The position numbers were made by a program, and so were the translations under genes. Under the pieces are notes generated by a model. It saw only the letters and a program-made list of their open reading frames with translations, was not told the DNA's origin and did no database searches. Positions 1 to 7,421 of a stretch of DNA of 15,984 bases are shown one piece after another. This stretch comes from DASQUP01 sp035641235 (lineage in GTDB: Bacteria > Actinomycetota > CADDZG01 > WHSQ01). Numbering within the stretch: the stretch's first letter is position 1; the number at the start of each line of letters is the position of its first letter. Location of the stretch: NCBI GenBank assembly GCA_035641235.1, contig DASQUP010000227.1, positions 1-15,984 of the forward strand, read 5' to 3'.

Positions 1-60
1 CCCATGGGCCCTGTAGATTTCCAGGGTCTATGTGGGGGAGAGTCGGAAGTCTTTGAGTAA
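1..60 (+). other. Left edge: possible 3' end of an upstream gene, not identifiable
   Basis: Two + frames are open from the edge. One stops with TAA at 58-60, the other with TGA at 54-56; the third is closed by TAG at 14-16. The tails are too short to assign. A YrbE/MlaE permease or another mce-operon gene would be expected here from family gene order, but neither tail looks like the hydrophobic end of a permease. If the TGA at 54-56 is the real stop, a TTG start at 53 for the next gene would give the same 4-base overlap used throughout this operon. Confidence 0.3.
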
Positions 61-1252
61 CTCCGTCTATGAGCCGAGCCGGCGCGCCGCTCGCGCGGCC
101 CTTGGAGTGGTGGCCCTGGTTCTCTTCGCCGCCGCCCTGGGGGTCACATGGATCTTCCTGAGAGGCGGCTTCCGGGGCGGGGTCCCGGTAGAAGCGCTCT
201 TCTCTGCGCCGGGGGTCGGACAACAGTTGCCCGTCGGCGGTGACGTGAAGATCCGCGGGGTCCTCGTGGGAACCATCGCCGATATCCGCTACGGCCCGGA
301 CGGCAACGCCGTTGTGGAGATGCGTCTCGACGACGGCCTCGGATTGCCCGCAGATACTGCCGCCGAAATCCGATCCAAAACCGTGTTCGGACAGAAGTGG
401 TTGGAGTTACTCCCGCCGGAGAGTCCCTCGGCAGAGGGGATTCTGGCCGCCGGGAGTGTGATTCCCGACGAACGGACAACCGAGCCGCTCGAGCTCGAGC
501 GCGCGCTTCAACTTGGGCACGATCTGTTGTCGGAGATCCCGCTGGAGGATCTCGCAACGATCTTCGACTCGCTGGCCCGTGGGTTCGTAGGTCAGGAGGA
601 GGAGGCTCGTAGGGCGATCGACCGGGGCCTGGTGGCGCTGCGTGCGGTCAACTCGCGTGAGGGAGACCTCGATCTCGCATTGCGTCAGCTCGGCGAGTTC
701 TCACAGTGGCTCGACGAAAATGACGAGTCGCTACTTTCCTTGATGCAATCCATCGACTCGGCGAATCGTGCACTCGTCGGCGCCGCACCCGAGTTCCGCT
801 CCAATCTTCAGTCCGTTCCCTCGTTCCTCGACCGATTCGCCGCGTTCCAAGAACGGACGGAAGCCGACCTGGGCGTGCTGGTGGAGGAGGGGGCGGATGT
901 CGCGGAGGCCCTGGCTGCGCGATCGGAGAGCCTCGTCGACCTCGTCGTTCAGCTCGAGGCCTTTCTAACCGTCTTCAACTCCGGCCTCTCTCAGCCATGT
1001 GGAGGCCTTTACGAGTCCAACATGACGTGCTGGCAGGTGTACCTGATGCCGGGGATCGAATCGCGCGGGATCTACCGCTCGGGAGAGGGGCCCGATGTCG
1101 ATGAGCGGGGGGATCCGGGACGCGCAGGCAAGCAGACGATTTCGCTCCAGCAGTTGCTGTCCGATGCCGCGGGACGAAAGATCGCCGGCGGACTCGTGCG
1201 GCTTCTGTATGAACCGCTGATCGACTCGCTCGGACCGGGGTTCAGGCCATGA
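32..1252 (+). CDS. MCE-family protein, position A of a six-gene mce operon
   Basis: Predicted membrane-anchored subunit of an Mce lipid-transfer complex. From the GTG start the protein has 406 residues: a short basic N-terminus, one membrane segment at about 22-43, an MCE (MlaD-like) domain at about 50-130 (including the core GDVKIRGVLVGTI and the closing FGQKWLELLP), then a mainly helical region to about 320. A cysteine pair, C323 and C333, follows; these are its only cysteines. The C-terminal 60 residues are polar and then amphipathic. GTG at 32 is used here, with a GGGGGAG stretch overlapping it. TTG at 53 is a real alternative because GGGGGAG (34-40) would then lie upstream and the overlap with an upstream TGA would match the other junctions. 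The gene overlaps the next MCE gene by 4 bases. Family assignment is firm; substrate unknown, lipid or sterol by family. Confidence 0.9.
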   Translation: MGESRKSLSNSVYEPSRRAARAALGVVALVLFAAALGVTWIFLRGGFRGGVPVEALFSAPGVGQQLPVGGDVKIRGVLVGTIADIRYGPDGNAVVEMRLDDGLGLPADTAAEIRSKTVFGQKWLELLPPESPSAEGILAAGSVIPDERTTEPLELERALQLGHDLLSEIPLEDLATIFDSLARGFVGQEEEARRAIDRGLVALRAVNSREGDLDLALRQLGEFSQWLDENDESLLSLMQSIDSANRALVGAAPEFRSNLQSVPSFLDRFAAFQERTEADLGVLVEEGADVAEALAARSESLVDLVVQLEAFLTVFNSGLSQPCGGLYESNMTCWQVYLMPGIESRGIYRSGEGPDVDERGDPGRAGKQTISLQQLLSDAAGRKIAGGLVRLLYEPLIDSLGPGFRP

Positions 1253-2274
1253 TGCGCGGCCTTCGATGGACCTCGGTAAAGCTGGCAATCTTCACGATCG
1301 TAACCGTCGCTACTACGACGTGGCTCGCGGCCATCATCGGGAACTTCTCGCTATTCGGTGACCGGTTCGAGATCGCGGCGGAGTTCTCCGATGCAACCGG
1401 CTTGCTCAGGGGGGACGTCGTCAAGGCGGCCGGCGTAACCATCGGGCGGGTATCCGATATCCAGATCGACGACGGGCTGGCGATCGTCACGATGTCGATC
1501 GACGGGGATGCCGAACTGCCCGCGGACCTCGGTGCCGAGATCAGGTTCCGCAATCTCGTCGGGCAGCGCATGGTCACCCTCGTTCCGTCGGAAGACGCAT
1601 CTGCGGGTGGGCTCGTCGACGCCGGCTCGGCGCAGGCTCAGCCGATGGAACCCGGTGCGCTCATTCCGCTCAGCAGGACGCAGCCTGCCTTCGACCTCAC
1701 CGAATTGTTCAACGGGTTGAGGCCACTGATTCACTCAACCAACCCAGATGACGTGAACACCGTCACCCGCGAGCTTCTCGTTGCCCTCCGCGGCAGGAGC
1801 GGCGCGGTCGAGGAGATCTTTGCGAACCTGGCCGAAATCTCCGACGAGCTCGCGAGCAAGGATCGTGAGCTGGCGTCGCTGCTTGAGAACCTCCACGTCG
1901 TAACCGATGATCTGGCGGGCCGCGATGCGCAACTGCGAACAACGCTCGCCGACCTCAATACGTTTCTTGCCGAACTCTCGGCCAGCCAGGATGATCTCGA
2001 GGCTGCGCTCGTGAACCTCGACGACGCGGCCCAGAGATTGGGGCGGATCATCACTAACAACGATGATCTCATCAAGAGGGAAATCGACGATCTCTCCGTG
2101 ATACTCGATGCGGTCAACGCAAAGAGGAAAGATCTCAGAGCAGCTCTCCGTTCACTTCCTGAATTCACAATCGCCGTCGAACGCGTCACGCAATACGGAG
2201 AATGGGCCAACCAACACCTGATCACCGTATGCAAAGACGACTTCGGGACCTGCGGTCGCAGAGGTGGACCATGA
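1249..2274 (+). CDS. MCE-family protein, position B
   Basis: The 341-residue protein has a membrane anchor at about 12-30, an MCE domain at about 38-115 (GDVVKAAGVTIGRVSDI, then LVGQRMVTLVP) and a long helical part from about 145. The helical part shows exact 21-residue repeats starting at L194, L215 and L236, each with leucine or a similar residue at repeat positions 1, 8, 15 and often 19. A four-residue slip then occurs and the pattern resumes at L282. This is what a long coiled-coil needle would look like. The only cysteines, C328 and C335, sit at the very end. The ATG at 1249 overlaps the previous stop as ATGA; ATG at 1252 is an equivalent alternative. Probably one strand of a heterohexameric tube with its five neighbours, an inference from mycobacterial Mce complexes. 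Confidence 0.9.
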   Translation: MMRGLRWTSVKLAIFTIVTVATTTWLAAIIGNFSLFGDRFEIAAEFSDATGLLRGDVVKAAGVTIGRVSDIQIDDGLAIVTMSIDGDAELPADLGAEIRFRNLVGQRMVTLVPSEDASAGGLVDAGSAQAQPMEPGALIPLSRTQPAFDLTELFNGLRPLIHSTNPDDVNTVTRELLVALRGRSGAVEEIFANLAEISDELASKDRELASLLENLHVVTDDLAGRDAQLRTTLADLNTFLAELSASQDDLEAALVNLDDAAQRLGRIITNNDDLIKREIDDLSVILDAVNAKRKDLRAALRSLPEFTIAVERVTQYGEWANQHLITVCKDDFGTCGRRGGP

Positions 2275-3368
2275 AAGCGTTTACCGAGCGCCGCTCGTGG
2301 CTGGTCGGTGTCACCTCGATCCTTCTGATTGCGGCCGGTGTTGCGTTCGCTTTTTCGCTCAACCGCTTCGACACGCTGCGCGGCGTTTACCGGATATCGG
2401 CGGATCTTGAGGATGCCGCCGGTCTCGTCCCCGGCAACGAGGTGCGCGTCGCCGGTATCAAGGTCGGCAGCGTCACTCGAATCACGCTCACGGAGGACGC
2501 GGCTCGCATCGGGATGGAGATACAACGCGACATCCGCATTCCGAGTGAGACGAAACTGGAAGTGAAACTCAAGACGCTTCTCGGACAAAAATTCGTTGAG
2601 CTCCAGATTCCGCGGTCTTTTCTTACTGCAGCGTCCGATGGGGGCGATCCGACTACAGCTACACAGGCATACCTCGACGACGGCGACGTGATCCCAAAGT
2701 CGCAGACGCGCATTCCGTACGAGATCTATCAGGCCGCTACAGAGGGAACCGAGGTCCTGGAGGAGATCGACAAAGAGTCGTTGCGCAACTTGATCAAGGT
2801 GCTCGGCCGGACCGTGGATGTCTCAAAAGAGGAGATCGGTCGAGCCTTAGAGAGCCTCGATGAGGCCGGCTCCGTCCTCGCCGATAAGGGACCCGAGATC
2901 CGCCGCCTGCTGCGCAGCACCAGACAGGTCACAAAGACGCTCGCCGATGGGGGAGACGACATCGAAGGAATCCTCGCCGAGGCCACCGAGGTATTCGGGG
3001 TCCTGGCCGAACGCCGCGCAACGACGTCGTCCCTCCTGGCTGCCACAGAGGAACTCGCCAACAATTTCGGCCTTCTTATCCAAGCGGCACGCGGTTCGGT
3101 GGAACTCAGCGTGTCCGACCTCAACAGCGTTCTCATCGCCGCCGAAGGCGAGCTGAGTTCCATTGATCGTGCGCTGAGCGAGCTGGACACCGCCCAAGAG
3201 ATGTTCGGACGACCCGGTGGATTCGGCAGGTTCATCGAGGGCCACGTCTGTGCAATCACCACGGAGGACACATGTGTGCCCGAGGGGTCCCCGCAGGAGC
3301 CCGGGGTCCCCGTCAAGGGCACTCAGCCCGGGGGCGACCAACCCTTCAACCGGAGGCTCATCAGGTGA
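2271..3368 (+). CDS. MCE-family protein, position C
   Basis: The start is set at ATG 2271, which overlaps the previous stop as ATGA and leaves a normal basic-then-hydrophobic N-terminus; the frame stays open further upstream but that part is an overlap artefact. The 365-residue protein has a membrane anchor at about 10-29, an MCE domain at about 37-115 (GNEVRVAGIKVGSV, then LLGQKFVELQIP) and a helical region at about 150-315. The helical part has an LAxxxxxI repeat at L203, L224 and L245, spaced exactly 21 residues. The only cysteines are C327 and C335. The last 30 residues are rich in Gly, Pro and Gln and look unstructured. Subunit of the same predicted lipid-transfer complex. Confidence 0.9.
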   Translation: MKAFTERRSWLVGVTSILLIAAGVAFAFSLNRFDTLRGVYRISADLEDAAGLVPGNEVRVAGIKVGSVTRITLTEDAARIGMEIQRDIRIPSETKLEVKLKTLLGQKFVELQIPRSFLTAASDGGDPTTATQAYLDDGDVIPKSQTRIPYEIYQAATEGTEVLEEIDKESLRNLIKVLGRTVDVSKEEIGRALESLDEAGSVLADKGPEIRRLLRSTRQVTKTLADGGDDIEGILAEATEVFGVLAERRATTSSLLAATEELANNFGLLIQAARGSVELSVSDLNSVLIAAEGELSSIDRALSELDTAQEMFGRPGGFGRFIEGHVCAITTEDTCVPEGSPQEPGVPVKGTQPGGDQPFNRRLIR

Positions 3369-4657
3369 TCCGGCGTCTTGTGTCGATCGTGGTGATCGTG
3401 GCGGCTTTGGGGAGCGGTCTGTTCGCCTTCAGCAGCGCACAGGAAGGCACCGGTGCCTACACGATCACCGCAGACGTCGAACAGGCGCCGAACCTCTTTT
3501 CCAACGGTCGGGTGATGGTGCGGGGCGTCGAGGTTGGCCGGATTGCGGACGTCGACCCCCGGGCCGAGGGCGTCCGGCTGACGCTTGAGATTCAAGCGGG
3601 CGTCAAGATTCCCACCGGCGCAACTCTTGCAGTCGTTCCCATCACGGTGATCTCCGACCGCTACGTCCAGCTGTTCCCGGCATATTCATCTGGACCGGCA
3701 ATGGAAGACGGCGACCACATCGCCCTCGCCGATACCCGAATTCCTGCAGAACTCGACGACGTGCTTACACAGCTCCAGGGGCTCCTTTCTGCTCTTGAGC
3801 CGCGACCCGGCGAAGAGCGTGGTCCTCTGGCCGATCTGATCGAAGGTCTCGACGAGGTGGTGAGCGGTCGCGCCAAGGAGCTGCGAGGGACTCTGAGGAA
3901 ATCGTCGTCGGTGCTCGAGAATCTGGCCAACTCCGATTCCGACATCACCCGGTTAATCCAGAACCTCGACACCCTGTTCGTTTCGCTCGCCAATCGCTCA
4001 AGCGAGATCGGGCTGCTGAACGAACGGCTCCAACTCGTGTTCGAAGCCCTTCAGGGCGATCAGGAGGAACTCGAGGGCACCATAGAGAACCTCGCGTTTC
4101 TGGCTGATGAGGCGGCCCTGCTCGTGTCTGGAAGCGGTGATGATCTGGGGTCGTCGTTTGGCAGGCTCGACCGTGTTCTCCGCGCCGTCTTGCGCCGTGA
4201 GGACGATCTTCTTCGGGCGACGCAGTGGACCAACGTCATAGCCCAGGCCCTTGGCGCCACCGATGGCCGCGGACGAGGTTTATATGCGTACACAGGCCGA
4301 CGCGCGCCTGCCGGTACTGACGGCGCCGCGTACAACTATCGCATCGACACCCGGGACACCATCGCATGCGAACGCATCGATGCACTCATCCAGTCGTTCC
4401 TGGTGCTCAATCCAGAGGCGACCGTCGAACAGCTGCGGGAGACACTGTTCACTTTCATTCCGGACGAGTTCGACGATGACATCGCTTACCTCGTCGATCT
4501 CCTTATCCCGCTGTGCGCAAACTTGCCGGACAGGCCGGGGCAGAGCTTGCTGGATGAAAGGGCGCAGGAGATCGTCCGTGACGTCGCTGACGAGATCGGC
4601 GAAGAGGCCTTCGCGGCGCTGCTCTCGCGCTGGTTCTTCGAGGGACTTGAGTCATGA
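3365..4657 (+). CDS. MCE-family protein, position D, with an extended C-terminal domain
   Basis: The start is GTG 3365, which forms a GTGA overlap with the previous gene; upstream codons in the same frame lie inside that gene and do not resemble an anchor. The protein has 430 residues: a membrane anchor at about 5-24, an MCE domain at about 30-107 (NGRVMVRGVEVGRI, then ISDRYVQLFP) and helices from about 125 to 300. The 21-residue repeat is visible at L187, L208 and L229. After the helices comes a distinct segment of about 130 residues (300-430) that the B, C and E proteins lack. It holds the two only cysteines, C335 and C384, and several amphipathic helices. By family position D it is one subunit of the hexamer. 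The role of the extra C-terminal segment is unknown. Confidence 0.88.
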   Translation: MIRRLVSIVVIVAALGSGLFAFSSAQEGTGAYTITADVEQAPNLFSNGRVMVRGVEVGRIADVDPRAEGVRLTLEIQAGVKIPTGATLAVVPITVISDRYVQLFPAYSSGPAMEDGDHIALADTRIPAELDDVLTQLQGLLSALEPRPGEERGPLADLIEGLDEVVSGRAKELRGTLRKSSSVLENLANSDSDITRLIQNLDTLFVSLANRSSEIGLLNERLQLVFEALQGDQEELEGTIENLAFLADEAALLVSGSGDDLGSSFGRLDRVLRAVLRREDDLLRATQWTNVIAQALGATDGRGRGLYAYTGRRAPAGTDGAAYNYRIDTRDTIACERIDALIQSFLVLNPEATVEQLRETLFTFIPDEFDDDIAYLVDLLIPLCANLPDRPGQSLLDERAQEIVRDVADEIGEEAFAALLSRWFFEGLES

Positions 4658-5664
4658 CAAGGGCTCGTACGGCCATACTGCTGTTTCTTGTATTGTCGGC
4701 CGCCGGCAGCTGCTCGTTTGGCGATGACGGAGGGAGACTCATCGCATATTTCCGCGACGTAGGCGACCTCGTCGAACGTTCCACCGTCCAAATCGCAGAC
4801 GTGGAAGTCGGGACGGTGCAGGATATCGACCTGGTGATGCAGGACGGAGAGATGCTCGCGCGGGTCACCATGTCGGTGCCCGTTTCGACCCAGGTGCCCG
4901 CGGAAGGGCTACAGGCAATAGTTCGGCAGACCTCCCTCCTCGGGGAGCAGTTTGTGGAACTGCTTCCGGGAGGTGCCGGTCCGCCGTACGTGGGTGACGG
5001 AGACGTCACCGTTACGGTCGACCACACCGACAAACGCGTCGATGTTGAGACTTTTCTCTCCGATCTCTCCGGATTGATTGGCAGCGGGGGCCTCGAGGAC
5101 CTGAACCGTTTCACGAGCGCGCAGGCGATGATCCTCGAGGATCGAGGACGACGATTCGGGGAGACCCTCGACGAACTCGCGACGTTCACCGGTGCACTCG
5201 CCGACCGAAGGACGGATGTCGGGAGGGCGATAGATGGTCTCGCGGGCGCGAGCCGTACTCTCGCGGACAATCGGGCAACGCTGGACAGGTTCCTCGATTC
5301 ACTTCAGGACGCCAACGCGCTGCTTGCAGAGCAGGGCGACGAACTTGGGGATCTGTTCCGAGGGTTGAGCAGGTTCGGTACAGTCAACGCTCGGTTCCTG
5401 GCTCGTCATGAGAGCGCGATCAACCGCGGTTTCGAGGCGCTGGAACCGGTCCTGGACGGTCTCGCGGGCGCTGAGAGCGAACTAAGAAGCGACATCGAAA
5501 AACTTCGGTTGTTCCTGGAGCTGTTCCCGCGCAGCATGGGTGGGGGCCCCGGTGACCGAGGGAAGGGCGACTACATTCAAGCCGACGCGGTGGTCTGTGA
5601 AGTCCTGGCCCAGTGCAACACGCGCGGCGAAAAGGGCGATGTCCCGGGGGAGGGATCTCGGTGA
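4654..5664 (+). CDS. MCE-family lipoprotein, position E
   Basis: The ATG at 4654 overlaps the previous stop as ATGA. The 336-residue protein begins with a short lipoprotein-type signal (basic MTRAR, hydrophobic ILLFLVLSAA, then GSC), so C20 is the likely lipidated residue. The lipobox is slightly unusual, with A-G-S before the Cys. An MCE domain follows at about 28-105 (RSTVQIADVEVGTV, then LLGEQFVELLP), then a helical part with LA repeats at L182, L203 and L224 (21-residue spacing) and L249 (25). The tail has the cysteine pair C315 and C321. In mycobacterial mce operons the fifth protein is also the lipoprotein (the LprK/MceE position), so both gene order and anchor type agree with that arrangement. 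Confidence 0.9.
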   Translation: MTRARTAILLFLVLSAAGSCSFGDDGGRLIAYFRDVGDLVERSTVQIADVEVGTVQDIDLVMQDGEMLARVTMSVPVSTQVPAEGLQAIVRQTSLLGEQFVELLPGGAGPPYVGDGDVTVTVDHTDKRVDVETFLSDLSGLIGSGGLEDLNRFTSAQAMILEDRGRRFGETLDELATFTGALADRRTDVGRAIDGLAGASRTLADNRATLDRFLDSLQDANALLAEQGDELGDLFRGLSRFGTVNARFLARHESAINRGFEALEPVLDGLAGAESELRSDIEKLRLFLELFPRSMGGGPGDRGKGDYIQADAVVCEVLAQCNTRGEKGDVPGEGSR

Positions 5665-7307
5665 AGGCCCGAACGCGCCTGATCGTGAACCTCGCCGCGG
5701 TTGCGGTGCTCGCGGTCGTGACGGTCGGCTGGGTCCTCACGCAGGTGGTGGGTTCCGGCGCGCTTACCGCACCCTTCGTCGTGACCGCCGACTTCGCCTC
5801 TTCGGGCGGCGTGTTCACGAACCAGGAGGTGACGTACAGGGGGGTTCTGGTCGGAACCGTCGGCGACCTGACTCTCAACGAAGACGGCGGTGTTGACGTC
5901 GAACTCCGGATCCGACCGGAGTGGGACGGCGAAATCCCCGCCGATGTCACCGCGAAGGTGCAGAGCAAGAGCGCCGTCGGCGAGCAGTTCGTGAATCTGA
6001 CTCCCAATGCAAACTCGGAAGCCACTCTCACGGATGGATCCCACATCGCCCGCTCGAGCACCGACCTTCCGGTCGATTTCCAGGAGCTCCTCGCATCTTT
6101 GGACCGGGTTCTGGGTGATGTCGACCCCGCTACGACGCGGCGTATGGTCGGGAACCTCGCCGACGGATTGCGGGGTAGAGAGGACGACATCAAGGCGATC
6201 CTCGAATCGCTCGGTACGTTGTCAGACGCGTTTGCAGACGTCGCGCCGGAACAGAAGCGATTGTTACGAAATGCGACGACCGCGGGCACCGAGTTCCTCC
6301 GGACAAAAGAGCAGTTCGCGGCGGCAATCCGTTCGGCGGATGATGTTTTGGCCGGGATCGGCGATGAACCCGAGGAACTGAGTGCTCTGCTGACTGCAAA
6401 CGATCGGCTTGCACGCGAGACATTGGCGCTGCTCGACCGACACGCGGACAACCTCGCGGGAGGGATTCGCTCGCTGGGAGCATTCGCTAAGTTCCAGAGC
6501 GACAACGAGAACGAGCTGATCGACAAGACGTTGCGGTATGTCCCCGATTTCCTGCACGCCGTCGAGGACGCTTCGATCCCATGGCGCTCGCCGGATGGGA
6601 GGGAGTTCTACCGTCTCCGCCTCGGACTCGTCTACGACAACGTGAGATCGTCGTGGCCGTGCAAGTACAAGCTTCGCGAAGGATGGGAGCGGTTGCCGCA
6701 CGTGCGCAAAGAGCGCGACCCCAGGACCAACAGCAAATGCCGTGGCCGGGCGGCGAATCAGGCTGTCGCCCAGTCTCTAGTCAATGCGCTCGAGCAATGG
6801 GCGAACGAACGTCCTTCGCTCATAAAGGACACCACTCCGCCGGCTCCGCCGCGGCCGCCTGTGGTGGAGGCGGACGTCGATTTCATCTGGCCGCTCATCG
6901 GAGAGATCACGTCGTTCTTCGGAAATGACAACGGGCGCGAGCACACCGGACTCGACATCAACGGCCATATGGGGGACCCATTCATGGCTGCGGCAGCCGG
7001 ACGCGTGCGGCTCGCGGAACCGTACTTCGGCTACGGGAACACGATCATCCTCGACCATGGGAACGGGCTGTCCACTCTGTACGGGCACCTGTCTGACGGA
7101 TTCGTCGAGGTGGGGGACGCGATAGAGCAAGGCGACGTCATCGGGCTGGTCGGGTGCACCGGCTCGTGCACCGGGGACCACCTGCACTTCGAGGTCCGGC
7201 TCAACGACGAGCCGGTCGATCCGCTCCCGTATCTCGTGCCCCGGCCCGAGAAAGATCGCTCTGTAGGCGTGGAGGGTTTCCTGGCCATCCGGCGCGCCGG
7301 CAACTGA
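5661..7307 (+). CDS. MCE-family protein, position F, fused to a C-terminal M23 peptidase (LytM) domain
   Basis: The start is GTG 5661 (GTGA overlap, with GGGGGAGGG at 5646-5654 as ribosome site). The product has 548 residues: membrane anchor at about 8-30; MCE domain at about 37-115 (NQEVTYRGVLVGTV, then AVGEQFVNLTP); helical region at about 135-300 with 21-residue spacing at L170, F191 and F212; a segment with C334 and C360; a Pro-rich linker at about 390-402; and an M23 domain at about 405-528. The M23 zinc and catalytic motifs are complete: HTGLD (H428, D432), YGHLS (H476) and DHLHFE (H507, H509). A CTGSC pair (C499, C503) precedes the last motif. M23 enzymes are peptidoglycan endopeptidases, although many LytM domains are inactive regulators; here no ligand is missing. 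Position F in the tube plus a wall-active domain suggests it opens or anchors to peptidoglycan around the lipid conduit. That role is inference. Confidence 0.92.
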   Translation: MKARTRLIVNLAAVAVLAVVTVGWVLTQVVGSGALTAPFVVTADFASSGGVFTNQEVTYRGVLVGTVGDLTLNEDGGVDVELRIRPEWDGEIPADVTAKVQSKSAVGEQFVNLTPNANSEATLTDGSHIARSSTDLPVDFQELLASLDRVLGDVDPATTRRMVGNLADGLRGREDDIKAILESLGTLSDAFADVAPEQKRLLRNATTAGTEFLRTKEQFAAAIRSADDVLAGIGDEPEELSALLTANDRLARETLALLDRHADNLAGGIRSLGAFAKFQSDNENELIDKTLRYVPDFLHAVEDASIPWRSPDGREFYRLRLGLVYDNVRSSWPCKYKLREGWERLPHVRKERDPRTNSKCRGRAANQAVAQSLVNALEQWANERPSLIKDTTPPAPPRPPVVEADVDFIWPLIGEITSFFGNDNGREHTGLDINGHMGDPFMAAAAGRVRLAEPYFGYGNTIILDHGNGLSTLYGHLSDGFVEVGDAIEQGDVIGLVGCTGSCTGDHLHFEVRLNDEPVDPLPYLVPRPEKDRSVGVEGFLAIRRAGN

Positions 7308-7327
7308 GCGGCGCGCCGCTCCGCATC

Positions 7328-7375
7328 CTGAGATGGCAGTTAGCCACGATATTTCGTGGTTGATTGCCATCTCAG
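7328..7375 (+). terminator. 22-bp stem-loop between the mce operon and uvrC
   Basis: The outer arms CTGAGATGGCA (7328-7338) and TGCCATCTCAG (7365-7375) are perfectly complementary. The inner arms CCACGA (7344-7349) and TCGTGG (7354-7359) are too, around a TATT loop. The five positions between them (7339-7343 with 7360-7364) pair as G-U, U-A, U-G, A-U and G-U in + strand RNA, giving an unbroken 22-bp stem. The - strand RNA would have A-C mismatches at three of these, so the + strand transcript is the likely functional form. There is no T-run after it, so it is not a textbook intrinsic terminator. It may be a U-less terminator, an mRNA 3'-end stabiliser or a leader element of uvrC. Confidence 0.55.
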
Positions 7376-7421
7376 CGCCGCCGCCGCGGGGAACCGGCGC
7401 GGCCGCGGGACAATTGGGTCC

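Noticed and set aside
1731..2588. - strand open frame of 285 codons across the B/C mce junction
   Set aside because: Ser/Arg-rich antisense shadow of two clear MCE genes.
5420..6526. - strand open frame of 368 codons opposite the E and F mce genes
   Set aside because: Low-complexity Ser/Arg-rich translation typical of an antisense shadow, with no ribosome site and no domain.
7356..7421. N-terminal extension of uvrC starting inside the hairpin
   Set aside because: The start codon would lie in the stem, and UvrC similarity begins only after ATG 7422.
7376..7421. Promoter for uvrC using TTGATT (7360-7365) as -35
   Set aside because: The expected -10 position is a pure GC stretch (GCCGCCGCGG), so no promoter can be supported.
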